DNA of 64,000 nucleotides from Natrinema hispanicum (GTDB lineage: Archaea > Halobacteriota > Halobacteria > Halobacteriales > Natrialbaceae). The notes beneath the pieces were generated by a model. It had not been told where the DNA came from and made no database searches. It worked only from the letters and a program-made list of their open reading frames with translations. Below, piece by piece: positions 43,782-52,572 of this stretch. The translations under genes were made by a program, and so were the position numbers. Position 1 is the stretch's first letter; the number at the start of each line of letters is the position of its first letter. Where the stretch lies: assembly GCF_004217335.1 (NCBI RefSeq), contig NZ_SHMP01000003.1:868001-932000 (forward strand), in the 5' to 3' direction.

Positions 43782-44036
43782 ATGACCGGACTCGAGTTGC
43801 TGGTTTTAATTCTCGTCCTGGTGCTCGTTCTCGGGGCGGCACAGCTCATTGCGGTTGCCAGGCCTTTCATTATCAACGCGGTGGGCGGGCTCGTCGTGTT
43901 GTACCTCGCCCAGGTCGGCTTCGGCGTCACGGTGGCGGTGTCGCCGCTGACGATCCTGATCGTCGCAATCGGCGGTGTGCCGGGCTCGGTGCTCGTACTT
44001 GCGCTATCGCTGTTCGGAATCGCGTTCGTTCCGTGA
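43782..44036 (+). CDS. BofA-like small membrane protein
   Basis: 84 residues with two or three membrane helices (LELLVLILVLVLVLGAAQL, LVVLYLAQVGF, and SVLVLALSLFGIAF). The layout matches the pro-sigma-K processing inhibitor BofA family found in archaea, where the role is unknown since there is no sporulation. Convergent with the helicase at 44264. Confidence 0.72.
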   Translation: MTGLELLVLILVLVLVLGAAQLIAVARPFIINAVGGLVVLYLAQVGFGVTVAVSPLTILIVAIGGVPGSVLVLALSLFGIAFVP

Positions 44037-44263
44037 CCGACGAGTCAGCTGGCCTGCTGTCCCGAGTAACCGGTGTCCCCGTAGACGGGTCGCGGCCGGC
44101 CGGTACTGACTGATAGTAATCCGTTGGGTCCATGGTGACAGCGTCGGGGTAGCCCCGTGCTGGCTGTCGATCGTGCGCTCGTCTCCCGTATGTTCTGGCC
44201 GCCAAAGCGGGCATAAAAACGATCGTGGCTGGACTCGGCGCGTACCGCCTGCGACTGGCGCGA

Positions 44264-46330
44264 TCAGCGATCCTCGTCGCGCAGTTCGATGTCCGCGACG
44301 AGTTCGTAGGGGTGGGCGTCCTTCCGAATGCCATCGATGAGCGTAAACGCCTCGCCGGGCTCTAAGAAGTGTTCCGTGACGACACGCCCGAGCGGCGTGG
44401 GTTCGAAGCCGTCGATGAACTCGTACTCCAGGAGTTTGCCGATAGCGTGTTTCGTCGGTACGTCGCCGATCATGCGGTCGTTGAGCGCCTTCGCGGCCTT
44501 GCCGCCGACGGTGACGTTCGCCAGCGTTTCCTCGACCGCGGCGGCCTCGTCGTAGTGGGTCATCACCGACTCCATCTCGCCTTTGAGGAGTTTGAAGGCG
44601 ACTTCGTCCTCGGACATCTCCATCGAATTGTGGTATGCGCAGTCGGGTTCGACGAGGACGTATACGGTCCCTTCATCGTGATAGTCAGGTCGGCCCGCGC
44701 GGCCGAGCATCTGGTGGAATTCTTGCACCGAGAGCCACTCGATACCCATCGCCAGCGAGTCGAAGATCACCTGCGAGGCCGGGAAGTCGACACCTGCAGC
44801 GAGTGCGGCAGTCGTCACGACTGCGGCGAGTTCCTGCTCGCCGAACTTGCGTTCGACCTCCTTGCGGCGCTTGTAATCTAAGCCGGCGTGATAGGGCGCG
44901 GCTGAGTACTCGAGTTTCCGCGAAATCTCGTGACAGCGTCGCCTCGAGTTGGTAAAGATGATCGTCTGCCCGCGATACCCCTTCGAGGACTCGGTGTCGA
45001 ACGCGCGTTTGACAAGTTTGTTTTCGACCCGGACTTTCTCTTGACCGTCGGCGAACGTGACGTGACGTTCGATCGGCACCGGCCGCTCCTCGAATTCGAT
45101 GAGTGTCGACTCGAGTGCGCCCGCGAGCTGTTCTGGGTTGCCGACGGTCGCCGAGAGGTAGATCCATTGTGCACCCTGATACTCGTCGCGGCGTTCGGCT
45201 CGCTGTTCGCAGGTGTACTTGAGCCGCGAGATGAGGCCGTCCAGCCGGTGGCCTCGCTCCTCCTCTTTGAGGGTGTGGACCTCGTCGATGACGACGGTCC
45301 CGATGTCACCCATGTCTTTGCCCGTTCGCAGTGCGTGGTCGATCCCCTCGTAGGTGCCGACGATGACGTCGGCATTGGGGTCGAACTGGTTGCCGTTGTC
45401 GGCGATCCGGCTCGCGCCCACGCGGATAGAGACATCGACAAGGTGGCCGTATTCGTCCTGGAAGTCCTCGTACTTCTGATTGGCCAGGGCCACCAGCGGC
45501 ACGAGAAAGAGCATCGTTCCCTTGCCGTTTAAGACGCGGTTGATGCCGGCCATCTCCCCAACCAGCGTCTTCCCGGTCGCCGTCGCCGAGACGACCATCT
45601 GGTCGTCGCCGTCGAACAGCCCGTTTTCGACCGCGAGGCTCTGGACCGGCAGCAGGGTCTCGAACCGGTCCTCGAGCAAGCCCTGCAAGCCGGGATGCAG
45701 GTTCAGCGAATCGACCCGGACGGGGTCGACCTCGTCGGTCGTCGCCGAGATGGTATCGAATTTCGTCAGATCGGGATCGAGCCGTCCCTTGAGCAGGTTG
45801 ACGATCCGTTCTAAGTCCTGCACCTCGAGCATGAGGTCCTCGAGACGCTCTTTGGCCGCGCCGGTGACCGCGCCGCTGCCCGAAAAGGAGAGCTGGCGCT
45901 CGAGTTCCTGGCGGGCACAGTCCCGACAGATCCAGTCGTTGTCGTCTTTGATGGCTGTCTCGGTCGTGATCGGCGAGTACTGGCCCGCGGAGGCACAGTA
46001 GCGACAGGTCCGGACGGTCTTGGCTTTGTCCTCGAGCTGGTAGCCCGCGAGCATCTCGGTGAGTTCACGCCGTCCCTCGGGTGAGGTTTGCTCGGAGATG
46101 CGGATGCGTTTGGCTCGACGGGCGAGTTCGATGAACTCGTCGGGCTGACGGGGCTCTTCGCTCGAGCCGTCTTTGAGCCGGAACTTCGCGGGGCGGGGAC
46201 CGGCAGAGGTTTCCGAAAGTCCGAGTTTCGCTCTGAACAGCCGTTTGCCGTCACGTTCGACGACGATCAGGTAGTCGTCGCCGGTTTCGTGACAGAAGAT
46301 CGTATCGACCTGCTGGACCTGCTTCGACAC
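44264..46330 (-). CDS. Ski2-like DEAD/DEAH-box superfamily 2 helicase
   Basis: 688 residues from GTG at 46330. N-terminal domain of about 110 residues, then a zinc motif (CRYCAS and CRDCAR), an ATP site SATATGKTLVGEMAG, DEVH box (VIDEVHTLKEEERGH), QMLGRAGRPDYHDEG and a late helical domain. Ski2-type, 3'-5' RNA or DNA unwinding is expected. A longer ATG start at 46462 adds 44 low-similarity residues; the GTG start fits a TATA-like GAAATACC about 27 bases upstream. Confidence 0.9.
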   Translation of the reverse strand: MSKQVQQVDTIFCHETGDDYLIVVERDGKRLFRAKLGLSETSAGPRPAKFRLKDGSSEEPRQPDEFIELARRAKRIRISEQTSPEGRRELTEMLAGYQLEDKAKTVRTCRYCASAGQYSPITTETAIKDDNDWICRDCARQELERQLSFSGSGAVTGAAKERLEDLMLEVQDLERIVNLLKGRLDPDLTKFDTISATTDEVDPVRVDSLNLHPGLQGLLEDRFETLLPVQSLAVENGLFDGDDQMVVSATATGKTLVGEMAGINRVLNGKGTMLFLVPLVALANQKYEDFQDEYGHLVDVSIRVGASRIADNGNQFDPNADVIVGTYEGIDHALRTGKDMGDIGTVVIDEVHTLKEEERGHRLDGLISRLKYTCEQRAERRDEYQGAQWIYLSATVGNPEQLAGALESTLIEFEERPVPIERHVTFADGQEKVRVENKLVKRAFDTESSKGYRGQTIIFTNSRRRCHEISRKLEYSAAPYHAGLDYKRRKEVERKFGEQELAAVVTTAALAAGVDFPASQVIFDSLAMGIEWLSVQEFHQMLGRAGRPDYHDEGTVYVLVEPDCAYHNSMEMSEDEVAFKLLKGEMESVMTHYDEAAAVEETLANVTVGGKAAKALNDRMIGDVPTKHAIGKLLEYEFIDGFEPTPLGRVVTEHFLEPGEAFTLIDGIRKDAHPYELVADIELRDEDR

Positions 46331-46568
46331 GGCCACGAGTAGGGCGTGGCGGTATTTCAGCGGTTCGGACTGACTCGACCGGTCCGGAGCTATGCTGTCG
46401 GCCCCGCCGAATGGCGAGCCCGGTTCCGTCTCGGTTGTCGGCCGGCGGAAATCGCTTTCCACTCTCGAACGCCGACTACGGCTACTGTATATGACCCACG
46501 AGTGATCTATAGCACTACATATAACTCTTAGCGAGTTACATACCGGGTGCGTCGAGTCCCATCATCAT

Positions 46569-48974
46569 ATGGGTTTGAATCCGTGGGAGCACATCCCGGT
46601 CGTTCGCCGCCGTTATGCGCTTCGCTTTCTCGCTGCACTCGCAGTTATCCTCCTCATCGTGGGTGCGTTCGGTGGCACTATCTATGCACAGACTGGTGAC
46701 GAACTCGAGTCGGATGTCGAGTCACAACTCGTCACCAGCGCCGAAACGGATGCCGACCGAATCGACATCTGGTTTCGATCGACCGAGCGCTATCTAAGCT
46801 CGCTGCCCCGCTCGTCGGCGTTTCGCAGCGATGACCGAGTGGCGATCAGCGACTCGTTACACCGGATGAACGATCGCACTGCGTTCGAAGGCGCGTACTA
46901 CGTCGATGCCGAGACGGGTGCCATCCACGCGAACGCAGGCACGAACGCGGTCATCACTGACGACGGCCGCGTTACTGAGGCGGTCGACGCCCAGCTTTCG
47001 ACCGTGCTGAAAGACGACTCGCAGGTCGTCTTCTCCGAGGCGTTCGAAACCGAGGCTGGCCGGCCGGCGATGCTCGCCGTCAGCGACGTCCCCGGCGAGT
47101 CAGACCACGTCGTCGTCGGGCTCGTCGACCTCGAGTCACTGTCCCGGTACATGATCGGGGCCGACGACCACGACGACGTGGTTGTCGTCGACCGCACGGG
47201 GACGATCGTCCTCGCCGAGGAACGATCGCTGCTGTTGCAAGACGACGTACTCGAACGTGAAACTGTTTCGAACGGCACGGGAACGACGTCGATCGACGCC
47301 GGGTCAGCGGACAGCGAGACCGTCGTCGGCTACGCCCCACTCGAGCACGACGGGTGGACGTTGACGACCCGCGTTCCAGCGGCCGATGCCTACGCGCTCC
47401 AGTCGACGATTTCCAACTGGCTCCTCGCGATGCTCGCGGTTACCTTCGGGGGCATGCTCGTACTCGGTGCGACGGTCGGCCGGAACACGGCTCGCTCGCT
47501 GCGCGATCTCTCGGAACGGGCCGCGGCCATCGAGGATGGGAACCTCGACGACCCGCTCGAGTCGACCCGCTCGGACGAACTCGGCGAGTTGCATCGATCG
47601 ATCGATCAGATGCGCCAGTCGCTGCGCGATCGACTCGAGGAGACCGAGGCCGCCCGGGCCGAGGCCGAACGGGAACGCTCGGAATCCGAGCGCTTCTCCC
47701 GGAAACTCGAGCAAACGGCTGACGAGTACGGGACGACGATGCGTGCCTGTGCCGACGGCGACCTGACGCGACGCCTCGATCTCGACGCCGACAGCGAGGC
47801 GATGGCGACGGTCGCGGCGGCGTTCAACGACATGATGGACGATCTCGAGGCGACGGTGGCCGCGACGCGGGCCTTTGCCGACGCGGTCGACGAGGCCGCC
47901 AACTCGACGGCCGACGGCGTCGTGGAGGTCCGGTCGGCCTCCGAACAGGTGACGACCTCGGTCCAGCAGATCGCCGACGGTGCCGAGCGCCAGAGCGACC
48001 ACCTCGCGACGATCAGCGACGAGGTCGACGAGCTCTCGACGACCACCCAGCAGATCGCGGCGACCTCCTCGCAGGTCGCGACGCTGGCCGAGCAGACCGC
48101 GACGACGAGTGCCGACGCCCGCGAGTCGGCTCGGCGGGCGATCGCCGGTATGAACGCCATCGAGGACGAGGCGAGCGATGCGGTCGCGGAAGTCGCCCGC
48201 CTCGAGGAGGAGATCGCGGCGATCGACGACCTCCTCGAGTTCATTGCCGACGTTACCCAGGAGACGAACATGCTCGCGCTCAACGCCAGCATCGAGGCCG
48301 CCCGCTCGAGTTCGGACGACGCCCAGTTTACCGCGGTCGCCGAACAGGTCAAATCCCTCGCCGCGGACACCCAGGAGGCCGCAACCGACATCGAAGCGCG
48401 CCTCGAGCAGGTCAGCGAGCAGACCGCCCAGGTCGCAGCCGTCGTCCGACAGACCGACGAGCGGATCGCCGACCATCGCAGCGCAGTCGAGACGACGGTC
48501 ACCTCGCTCGAGGAGATTTCGGCGTTCGCCGAGGAGACAAACGAGGGCGTCCAGGAGATTTCGGCGGCGACCCAACAGCAGGCTGGCGCGACCCAGGGGA
48601 TCGTGACGATGACCGACGACGTCACGGCGATCAGCGAGGAAACCAGCGCCGAAGCGGAGACAGTCGCCGCGGCTGCCGAAGAACAGACCTCCTCGCTCGT
48701 CGAGGTCTCACACACCGCCACGTCGTTGTCCGAGCAGGCACGGGAACTATCCGACGCGCTGTCGGCGTTCGAGGTCGACGCCGAACTAGCTGGTCCCGAC
48801 GCGATCGAGTCGGAAACGATGGCTCCGAACGCCGAACTCCCGGCCGCTGACGACTACGTAGTCGACTCGACCGTCCCGGACGACGCGTCGACCGACGTCG
48901 ATGGAGACACCGCTGCTGTCGACGAGGACGAACCGGCATCTCCGTCTCGAGAATTCGACTGGACGAGTCCATAA
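46569..48974 (+). CDS. Methyl-accepting chemotaxis transducer (Htr)
   Basis: 801 residues. TM1 about 18-41, an extracytoplasmic Cache-like domain (about 45-270, with WFRSTERYLSSLP), TM2 about 282-303, a HAMP segment after it (NTARSLRDLSERAAAIEDGNL), then the signalling hairpin DVTQETNMLALNASIEAARS. A chemo- or photoreceptor relay to CheA/CheW is expected. The ligand is unknown and no che genes are nearby. Confidence 0.95.
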   Translation: MGLNPWEHIPVVRRRYALRFLAALAVILLIVGAFGGTIYAQTGDELESDVESQLVTSAETDADRIDIWFRSTERYLSSLPRSSAFRSDDRVAISDSLHRMNDRTAFEGAYYVDAETGAIHANAGTNAVITDDGRVTEAVDAQLSTVLKDDSQVVFSEAFETEAGRPAMLAVSDVPGESDHVVVGLVDLESLSRYMIGADDHDDVVVVDRTGTIVLAEERSLLLQDDVLERETVSNGTGTTSIDAGSADSETVVGYAPLEHDGWTLTTRVPAADAYALQSTISNWLLAMLAVTFGGMLVLGATVGRNTARSLRDLSERAAAIEDGNLDDPLESTRSDELGELHRSIDQMRQSLRDRLEETEAARAEAERERSESERFSRKLEQTADEYGTTMRACADGDLTRRLDLDADSEAMATVAAAFNDMMDDLEATVAATRAFADAVDEAANSTADGVVEVRSASEQVTTSVQQIADGAERQSDHLATISDEVDELSTTTQQIAATSSQVATLAEQTATTSADARESARRAIAGMNAIEDEASDAVAEVARLEEEIAAIDDLLEFIADVTQETNMLALNASIEAARSSSDDAQFTAVAEQVKSLAADTQEAATDIEARLEQVSEQTAQVAAVVRQTDERIADHRSAVETTVTSLEEISAFAEETNEGVQEISAATQQQAGATQGIVTMTDDVTAISEETSAEAETVAAAAEEQTSSLVEVSHTATSLSEQARELSDALSAFEVDAELAGPDAIESETMAPNAELPAADDYVVDSTVPDDASTDVDGDTAAVDEDEPASPSREFDWTSP

Positions 48975-49169
48975 TAGCCGCGTCGAAGCGTCGTTCGTCT
49001 CTCGGCTCCGATTTCGATCGCAGCCATCGGCTGCGGAGACTGCTGTCTTTCTCGACTCTCGTCGTACTGATCGCCGGCTAGCGGGACACGTCCGGGATGT
49101 GCCTATACGAATCAGGCGGCAGTGATTCCCGTCGTCGGCAGCAGGACTGGCGACTGCGGACGAGCAGCG

Positions 49170-49535
49170 TTACTCGAGCAACTGGATCTCGTCATCGCCG
49201 TTCGGAACCGCACAGATGAACGCGCCCGGCTCGTCGCCGTCGTTGCGGTACCAGTGGACCGTCCCAGCGGGGATCAGCAACGAGTCGCCGGCTTCGACCT
49301 CGTAGGTTTCGTCGCCGATACCTACCGTGTACGCGCCCGCAAGGACGTACTGTTCGTGTTCGACTTCGTTGGTGTGTTTCGGGACCTCGCCGCCGGCCTC
49401 GAGGACGAACCGCCGGATCGCGAAGTTCGGCGCGCCGTGGTCGTCGTTGAGCAGGACGCCTTTTTCGAGGCCGTCGGCTGCGTCGACCGGGTCGTATTCG
49501 ATCTCGTCGCTCCGTCGCAGGACTGGCTCGGTCAT
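49170..49535 (-). CDS. Cupin domain protein
   Basis: 121 residues with one cupin barrel. The first cupin motif (PNFAIRRFVLEAGGEVPKHTNEVEHEQYVLAG, read in parts) supplies two His and a Glu, and the second (GDSLLIPAGTVHWYRN) a third His. Metal binding is probable, the substrate unknown. The ATG at 49535 is preferred; a longer frame to 49652 is unlike the rest. Confidence 0.88.
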   Translation of the reverse strand: MTEPVLRRSDEIEYDPVDAADGLEKGVLLNDDHGAPNFAIRRFVLEAGGEVPKHTNEVEHEQYVLAGAYTVGIGDETYEVEAGDSLLIPAGTVHWYRNDGDEPGAFICAVPNGDDEIQLLE

Positions 49536-49594
49536 ACCTCGAGTCGGTGCCGGAGCCACAAAATCGTCCGGGTCGGCCGCTGGCTGCGCTCTCG

Positions 49595-49717
49595 CTACAG
49601 CAGACGTCGCAGCCTTGCAAAGAGATACCACAGGCCGCCAATGATGCCACACAAGAAGACGAGGTTGAACAGCAAAACGGCGTACTCAGTGGGGCCCATC
49701 GTCGTCAGGATCGTCAT
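49595..49717 (-). CDS. 40-residue single-span membrane protein
   Basis: Reads MTILTTMGPTEYAVLLF, then a strong hydrophobic helix (FNLVFLCGIIGGLWYLFA) and a charged end RLRRLL. The composition is that of a true haloarchaeal mini membrane protein rather than a shadow, and it lies upstream of the cupin gene on the same strand. Too short for standard gene calling. Confidence 0.6.
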   Translation of the reverse strand: MTILTTMGPTEYAVLLFNLVFLCGIIGGLWYLFARLRRLL

Positions 49718-49862
49718 AGATGACCTGTCGCTGGACGTACCTATTATCGTGTCGATACACTAACCACTAGAAGCTCTCGTGGTGTGCCGTCACCGACGAC
49801 GGCGCTATCGCTCAGGGGTGTAAAATACTGCAGTCAAGAGTCGATACCGTACGAATTCCGCC

Positions 49863-50057
49863 TTACAGGCGCTCGACGTTCGTCGCGCGCGGGCCCTTGG
49901 GGGCCTGCTCGATGTCGAACTCGAGCTCCTGTCCTTCTTCCAGGTCCGGGCCGCCGATGTCTTCCATGTGGAAGAAAACGTCGTCGTCCGCGTCCTCAGT
50001 CTCGATGAATCCGTAGCCGCCAGTGTCGTTGAAGAAATCAACGGTTCCTTTCGCCAT
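49863..50057 (-). CDS. cspA: Cold-shock domain protein
   Basis: 64 residues. The OB-fold opening AKGTVDFFNDTGGYGFIETED holds RNP1 (GYGFI) and VFFHMEDI holds RNP2. Binds single-stranded nucleic acid, usually an RNA chaperone. The ATG at 50057 is chosen; a longer frame to 50108 lacks similarity. The size and motifs are those of typical haloarchaeal CspA. Confidence 0.94.
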   Translation of the reverse strand: MAKGTVDFFNDTGGYGFIETEDADDDVFFHMEDIGGPDLEEGQELEFDIEQAPKGPRATNVERL

Positions 50058-50236
50058 TGCTTCTAAAGAGAACGTCCGGGGACTGATAAACCCTCCGAAT
50101 CGGATCATATTTCGAAATTAGTTTCTGCAGGCCCTCTCGGCCGGGTTTCGACGATTTTCGACCGTTGATACGGACTGCTGTCGGTCAGTGCCGATAGGCC
50201 CGCGATCGACCGTTCTGGTATGCCAGGGAACCCGTC

Positions 50237-50455
50237 TCAGACGTTCTCGCCGTCTTCGAGTCGCTGGACTGAGACCGAGATAAAATACACCAGCATAAAC
50301 ACGAAAAACCCGCCCGCGAGCCCAACGAGTTCGACAGTGCCCACGCCGTCGGGGTCGATAATGGCAACCGCCGCCATCCCCAACACGAATACTGCGATGA
50401 CGAAGATACCGACGGCGTAGTAGAAGCCGAGATCGGACTCGAGATACTGTCGCAT
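50237..50455 (-). CDS. Small two-helix membrane protein
   Basis: 72 residues starting MRQYLESDLGFYYAVG. Two hydrophobic helices (about 11-33, YAVGIFVIAVFVLGMAAVA, and about 43-62, VGLAGGFFVFMLVYFISVS) and a charged tail RLEDGENV. Resembles haloarchaeal small conserved membrane DUF proteins. Function unknown. A longer start at 50482 is possible. Confidence 0.75.
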   Translation of the reverse strand: MRQYLESDLGFYYAVGIFVIAVFVLGMAAVAIIDPDGVGTVELVGLAGGFFVFMLVYFISVSVQRLEDGENV

Positions 50456-50548
50456 GTGATGTCGTTTCGACGCGATCAGCAAAACGGTACCGACGCTCGG
50501 TTCAGGAGAACGCCGAAGGGTGGTGTCGCCGCCCGCTGTGATGCCTGC

Positions 50549-51250
50549 TTACGCGAGCAGCCGACGAACCGCGTCGGCGTACTCGTCGGGGATCTGCTCG
50601 GCGATCACGTCCGTCTCGGTCTCGCCGTCGTAGTTGACGAGATACGTGCGGCCGCCGTCGTCGCCGTAGATTCCCTGGAAGTCGTAGACGAAACCGTAGA
50701 CGGCGACGTCGTCGGGGACGTCCGCGGCCTCGCGAAGGAACTGGACCTGTGTGTCGACGTTGTACTCGACGAGTTGGTTGATGACCGTCTCGTCGTCAGC
50801 GTCGGTGTCGACCTGCCCGCTCTCGATGGCCTCCTCGACGACCGGCACGAGCAGGTCGACCCATTTGTCGACCCCCTGCGGGCCGGGCATGTCGCCACCG
50901 GTCGCAACGTTGTAGGCGGCGGTGACGGCCCCACAGCCGGTGTGGCCGACAACGGCTGCGACCTCGGTGCCGGCGTGTGCGATCGGGTACAGCAGCCCGC
51001 CGTTGACGATCTGGTCGCCGTCGACTTCGTCCCAGACCTGATTGCCGATGTTGCTGGGTGTAAAGACTGTCCCGGGCTCGTCGGCGTCCCACATATCGAC
51101 CTGTGGGACACGTGAGTCCGAACAGCAAATCGAGACGACGGCAGGCTGTTGCCCGTCCTGTACGTCGGCGAAGTGGTCGTCGGCGAGGCCGGCGACGTGG
51201 CGCTGGTTGCCGGCGAGCAAGTCTTCGAGGACGTCTTGATCCGTGCCCAT
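50549..51250 (-). CDS. Beta-class carbonic anhydrase
   Basis: 233 residues. Zinc ligands are C43 in CCSDSRVPQVD, with D45 and R47 forming the beta-class dyad, and the His/Cys pair in VVGHTGCGAV. An oligomerising N-terminal helix and the C-terminal GFVYDFQGIYG are typical. It interconverts CO2 and bicarbonate. The ATG at 51250 is chosen; further upstream in-frame codons are low-complexity. Confidence 0.94.
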   Translation of the reverse strand: MGTDQDVLEDLLAGNQRHVAGLADDHFADVQDGQQPAVVSICCSDSRVPQVDMWDADEPGTVFTPSNIGNQVWDEVDGDQIVNGGLLYPIAHAGTEVAAVVGHTGCGAVTAAYNVATGGDMPGPQGVDKWVDLLVPVVEEAIESGQVDTDADDETVINQLVEYNVDTQVQFLREAADVPDDVAVYGFVYDFQGIYGDDGGRTYLVNYDGETETDVIAEQIPDEYADAVRRLLA

Positions 51251-51306
51251 ATGAGACACAGGCGCAATGGTCGTCAAAACGGTTACGTTCCATTCCGTCT
51301 CAACTG

Positions 51307-51600
51307 TCAACCTTTCAATTTGTGACCAGTCTTGAACAGATAGATCTCGATCCCCACGACGACGGTGAGCGCGGCGAGCGACAACAACGGGGCGACCCCT
51401 CATAGCTCGCTGGTGCGATCCAAACCAAATCCGAGTCGTCGAGGACGCCATCTCGGACGCTGTCGACGATCAACACCAGGGGGTTCAATGAACCCTGCTG
51501 CCAGCTCCCTGGCAGCGTCTCGAGGCAGTAAAACACCGCGCCGAAGCAGACCAGCGTGGCGAGCAGGTAGAGGTGGGTGCTCGACGGAGATTGCTGCGAA
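51307..51600 (-). pseudogene. C-terminal remnant of an ABC-2 permease
   Basis: Minus strand reads HLYLLATLVCFGAVFYCLET, then NPLVLIVDSVRDG and WIAP; after a frameshift near 51400 it reads GVAPLLSLAALTVVVG and EIYLFKTGHKLKG before a TGA. This pattern (NPLV...VR, then a last hydrophobic helix) matches the C-terminal end of ABC-2 permeases, as does the intact neighbour (NPMVYMVNGVR). No start and disrupted frame, so it is a dead 3' tail. Confidence 0.65.
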
Positions 51601-51660
51601 TAGTGGGAAATTCAGAGCGGGTGTTGTCTACGTATCATGCTCGCAGCGTAGACGATTTTG

Positions 51661-52428
51661 CTAATCAGTAATTCCAAACCCTCGCTTGAATAATAATAAG
51701 TTGATAAAGAGAACGACTACAGTCGCAGCTGTAAGCACGACGAGAGATGTATTCGGGTTGATCTCACTCATTCCCAGCATTCCGTATCGGACTCCGTTGA
51801 CCATGTAGACCATTGGGTTGAGCAGTGAGGCGGTGTAGGCCAGCCCGTCGAGTTGGTCTAATGAATAGAACACTCCTCCAAAGAACACCAGCGGTCGGAG
51901 CAGGAATTGATTCATGACCGTCAGGTGGTCAAAGTCTTCTGCGAACAGCCCACCGATAACTCCAAGCCCGGCAAAGAGGGTCGTCGTTACGACGCCGAAA
52001 CTAACCAGGTAGAGTGGGTGAGCGAACGGAATTGACGTAAAGAGAAAGCCAACTCCGATTATCAGACCACCAATGATGAAGCCGCGAAGTGCGCTTGCTA
52101 GCACGTATCCGGCAACCGTATAACTGTGTGACAGGGGAGATGTTATGACTTCGTGGATGTACTCGTTCCACCTCCCGTGGAAAATGCTGAACGACGCGTT
52201 CTCGAAGGCATTCGATATGGCACCCAGTACGACCAGACCGGGCAACACGAACTGGATATAGGTCACATCACTGATCGTCCCGATTCTACTTCCGAGGATC
52301 ACCCCAAAGACGGAGAAATAGAGCACGTTTGTTATCAATGGGGGGAGGAACGTGTTGTACGGACGTCTAACGAATCGGAGTACTTCGCGTCTGATTAGCG
52401 ACTGTAGCTGTCTACTGGCAACGCTCAT
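51661..52428 (-). CDS. ABC-2 type transporter permease
   Basis: 255 residues with six membrane helices in the ABC-2/polysaccharide exporter pattern (IRREVLRFVRRPYNTF, VLPGLVVLGAIS, LLRPLVFFGGVFYSLDQL, NPMVYMVNGVR). It is less GC-rich than its neighbours and has its own TATA box (52469-52476) and a Shine-Dalgarno (AAAGGTGATC), so it seems to be a separate import into the locus. Its partner is the ATPase at 52573. Confidence 0.88.
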   Translation of the reverse strand: MSVASRQLQSLIRREVLRFVRRPYNTFLPPLITNVLYFSVFGVILGSRIGTISDVTYIQFVLPGLVVLGAISNAFENASFSIFHGRWNEYIHEVITSPLSHSYTVAGYVLASALRGFIIGGLIIGVGFLFTSIPFAHPLYLVSFGVVTTTLFAGLGVIGGLFAEDFDHLTVMNQFLLRPLVFFGGVFYSLDQLDGLAYTASLLNPMVYMVNGVRYGMLGMSEINPNTSLVVLTAATVVVLFINLLLFKRGFGITD

Positions 52429-52468
52429 GCTTGATCACCTTTGAAGAAATGTTGAATGTTCTGTGTTT

Positions 52469-52476
52469 CTTATATA
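52469..52476 (-). promoter_or_regulatory. TATA element for the ABC permease
   Basis: On the minus strand TATATAAG lies about 45 bases upstream of the permease ATG at 52428, with a Shine-Dalgarno (AAAGGTGATC) just before the ATG. Confidence 0.5.
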
Positions 52477-52498
52477 CTCGTTCCAGCGACCGTGACAG

Positions 52499-52521
52499 CT
52501 CGAGAACGCTGCGTTCTCGAG
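52499..52521. repeat. Perfect 10-bp inverted repeat (hairpin)
   Basis: CTCGAGAACG, loop CTG, then CGTTCTCGAG. It lies 20-50 bases upstream of the permease TATA box, between the ATPase and permease. Could be a terminator for the older transcript, a protein binding site or a recombination junction. Confidence 0.6.
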
Positions 52522-52572
52522 GTCGTTCGAACACCTCGCGTCGGAAGGGCACGCGGAAGCCGACTGCGGACA

